A DNA stretch of 41,312 bases. Origin: Sulfurovum sp. GTDB lineage: Bacteria > Campylobacterota > Campylobacteria > Campylobacterales > Sulfurovaceae. How positions within the stretch are numbered: the first letter of the stretch is position 1; each line of letters begins with the position of its first letter. The notes beneath the pieces were generated by a model, which worked only from the letters and a program-made list of their open reading frames with translations, did no database searches and was not told the origin of the DNA. Of this stretch, positions 39,489 to 41,312 are shown one piece after another. The position numbers and the translations under genes were made by a program. The DNA lies in contig JANTHR010000010.1 of NCBI GenBank assembly GCA_024762315.1, forward strand, positions 1 through 41,312, in the 5' to 3' direction.

Positions 39489-41312
39489 TCAGAAAATTCA
39501 TTACATTTGCTATAGACAAACCGATTATAAACCATATTTTATTGGTCTTTATGCTGGTTCTCTCTATTTTTTCTTATCAGAATATCCCCAAAGAGATATT
39601 TCCTCCTTCCGAGCTTGATCAGATCACGGTAACAGGCGGTTATCCCGGAGCCAGTGCAGATGTCCTCGATAAAATGGTGGTCAAGACCATTGAAGACAAC
39701 ATGAAAAGTGTCAGTGAAATAGAGAATATCGATACCGTTATACAAAATGGTTCTTTTTATATTAAAGCAGATATCAAGCCGGGAAGTGACAATCAGCTTG
39801 TTCTGGGGGATGTGAAGGATATCCTCTCCAATACCAGACGGGACCTGCCTGCTGATATGAATGAACCTGTCGCCAAGATAACGGTCCATGACTTTCCGCT
39901 CCTGCTTGTCGCGATCTCTGCAGACCTGCCGACCAAAGCACTGCTGAATATCGCTGAGGAGCTTAAAAGCAAACTGAGTGCCTATAAGGATCTCAGCGGT
40001 ATTACTATACGCGGTGATGCCGATGATGAGGTCCTGATCAAGATAGACGAAAAGAAACTTTATGCGTATGCTTTGCCTAAAGATGCCGTATATCAGGCCA
40101 TAGGTTCCCTCAGTTCCATCTTCCCTATCGGAACGATAGAAAAGAAAGGAAGCCATCTTTATATCTCCACGATCAATGGTGAAAAAAGTGCGAAAAAACT
40201 GGAAGAGAGCATCATCACGGTTGCAGGGAAAAGAGTACGCCTGGGAGATATTGCAACAATAAGCTTTGGTCTGAGTGAACAGAGTGAAATATCCCATTTT
40301 AACGGTAAGAAAAATATTTCCATCAACATCAATAAAACCAAAGAGGGAAATGCCATTGCCCTGAGTAAAGAGATCAAAGCACTGCTTGTTGAGTTTGGGA
40401 AAGAGTATAAGGATGTGGCATTTGAAGCCTACACAGATACTTCCGTTTGGATCAAGAACAGACTGAACCTTGTCTCTTCCAATATCCTCTTTGGATTGAT
40501 ACTGGTCTTTTTGGCGCTTTTCATGAGTGTGAATTTCAAGATCGCTCTGGTCGTCGCCATAGGGATACCGGCAAGTTTCATGATTACGATCATAGGTGCG
40601 GACCTGATGGGGTACAGCCTGAATATGCTTACGCTTCTTGGTGCCCTGATCGCTCTTGGAATGCTGGTGGATGAGGCGATCGTTGTGGCAGAAAATATTT
40701 TCAGGCATATGGAGATGGGCAAATCTCCAAGAGAAGCAGCCATAGACGGTTCTGTGGAAATGTTCCCGGCTGTCATGACCGCAACACTGACAACGGTCTT
40801 TGCCTTCCTACCTCTGCTGATTATGAGCGGAGAGATGGGCATGTTCTTGAAAGTCCTGCCTGTAATGATCACTATTTTGCTCTTGAGTTCCCTTTTTGAA
40901 GCGTTTTACTTTTTGCCGCTGCACTCGAAAGAGTTCTATACAAGAGGGGATGTAGACAAAGAACATACAAGAGGTGATTTTTGGTTGAAAATGGACCGTA
41001 TTTACGAGAAGATACTTGGAAGATTGCTGCGAACAAAGAAGCGTTCTTTATTTTTTATGGTACTTTTTATCATACTGGCGACCATAGGTATGGCAAAGAT
41101 CACCAAGTTCCAGCTTTTTCCGGAGTTCGATACGACACAGATCTACCTGAACGGTAAAGTGGATATTAACTATAAGCTGGAAGATACGGAAAAGGCCGTT
41201 ACGCAGATAGAAAAAAAGCTTTTGGAAAGTTTGGATAAAAGTGAAGTTGCATCAGTCACTTCTGTGATAGGGATGATGTTCAACCCTGACCAGAGCTTTG
41301 AAACAGGCAGCA
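39485..41312 (+). CDS. RND efflux transporter permease, 5' part (truncated by the window end)
   Basis: The frame is open to the window end with 609 residues visible, of an expected roughly 1000. It starts MIRKFITFAIDKPIINHILLVFMLVL and continues with IPKEIFPPSELDQITVTGGYPGAS, the usual RND N terminus. The TM4 motif reads ALGMLVDEAIVVAENIF, in which the proton-relay DD pair is D-E. The second set of helices begins near 535 (KKRSLFFMVLFIILATIG). This suggests the AcrB/MdtB superfamily. No membrane-fusion protein gene precedes it. The start overlaps the FtsL-like stop by 4 bp, an unusual coupling. Confidence 0.88.
   Translation, partial: MIRKFITFAIDKPIINHILLVFMLVLSIFSYQNIPKEIFPPSELDQITVTGGYPGASADVLDKMVVKTIEDNMKSVSEIENIDTVIQNGSFYIKADIKPGSDNQLVLGDVKDILSNTRRDLPADMNEPVAKITVHDFPLLLVAISADLPTKALLNIAEELKSKLSAYKDLSGITIRGDADDEVLIKIDEKKLYAYALPKDAVYQAIGSLSSIFPIGTIEKKGSHLYISTINGEKSAKKLEESIITVAGKRVRLGDIATISFGLSEQSEISHFNGKKNISININKTKEGNAIALSKEIKALLVEFGKEYKDVAFEAYTDTSVWIKNRLNLVSSNILFGLILVFLALFMSVNFKIALVVAIGIPASFMITIIGADLMGYSLNMLTLLGALIALGMLVDEAIVVAENIFRHMEMGKSPREAAIDGSVEMFPAVMTATLTTVFAFLPLLIMSGEMGMFLKVLPVMITILLLSSLFEAFYFLPLHSKEFYTRGDVDKEHTRGDFWLKMDRIYEKILGRLLRTKKRSLFFMVLFIILATIGMAKITKFQLFPEFDTTQIYLNGKVDINYKLEDTEKAVTQIEKKLLESLDKSEVASVTSVIGMMFNPDQSFETGS

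Noticed and set aside
39539..40708. A 389-codon open frame on the minus strand opposite the RND permease
   Set aside because: Composition is low-complexity and His/Asp/Gln-rich with no family features, and the plus strand frame is a convincing RND transporter. It is a shadow of biased codon use.

Overview
The window is chromosomal DNA of a Campylobacterota bacterium, most like the Sulfurovum/Sulfurimonas group. That placement rests on low G+C, dense short-gap operons on both strands, a UPF0323 lipoprotein, an orphan OmpR-type regulator resembling Helicobacter HsrA/HP1043 and Campylobacter CosR, an RNase Y with KH and HD domains, and an ftsA-ftsZ pair detached from the rest of the division cluster. 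No rRNA, tRNA, insertion sequence, prophage or CRISPR array was seen.

Layout. 1-860: 3' end of a molybdopterin oxidoreductase (perhaps nuoG), then a two-gene toxin-antitoxin operon. 957-4288: argD, a TolC-like outer-membrane protein and a MidA-type methyltransferase. 4291-6534 (minus): small lipoprotein, acpS, radA. 6748-10137: plsC-type acyltransferase (+), a membrane protein-ftsY-TlpA lipoprotein block (minus), then 5-formyl-THF cyclo-ligase (+). 10191-14399 (+): rny, a small unknown gene, a periplasmic cyclophilin, cmoB and the HsrA-like regulator. 14531-17777: MBL-fold hydrolase (minus), then DUF455 ferritin-like protein, lpxK and argB (+). 17778-18236 is a long regulatory region ahead of a secreted beta-propeller gene, followed by thrC and a LysM-3D protein. 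An 80-bp tandem repeat separates that gene from a convergent ABC-F ATPase. 24637-28753 (+): M48 protease, prmC, DUF4149 protein, a UDG-superfamily glycosylase and apaH, interspersed with a small palindromic repeat. 28786-34826 (minus): glutathionylspermidine-synthase-like gene with UPF0323, then ftsZ-ftsA-PpiD-like chaperone. 34918-41312: bioA, a Sel1-repeat protein and class II aldolase (minus), then rsmH, an FtsL-like protein and an RND permease cut by the window end.

Most interesting is 17777-18240. Immediately after argB lie three AGGTAA boxes spaced exactly 11 bp, then an RNA element matching the c-di-GMP-I (GEMM) riboswitch consensus, including a P2 GNRA loop and the conserved 3' core, then a terminator-like hairpin. 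Next is a second near-consensus promoter whose -10 lies between two identical 14-bp AT-rich repeats, and then the gene for a predicted seven-bladed, velcro-closed secreted beta-propeller of unknown function. The layout suggests a cyclic-di-GMP-responsive cell-surface or extracellular protein with layered control. Other items worth attention are two families of structured intergenic repeats that supply stop codons to neighbouring genes, and the HsrA-like regulator, whose receiver lacks the normal phospho-acceptor motif and whose leader carries a direct repeat of TTTAAGCTT.
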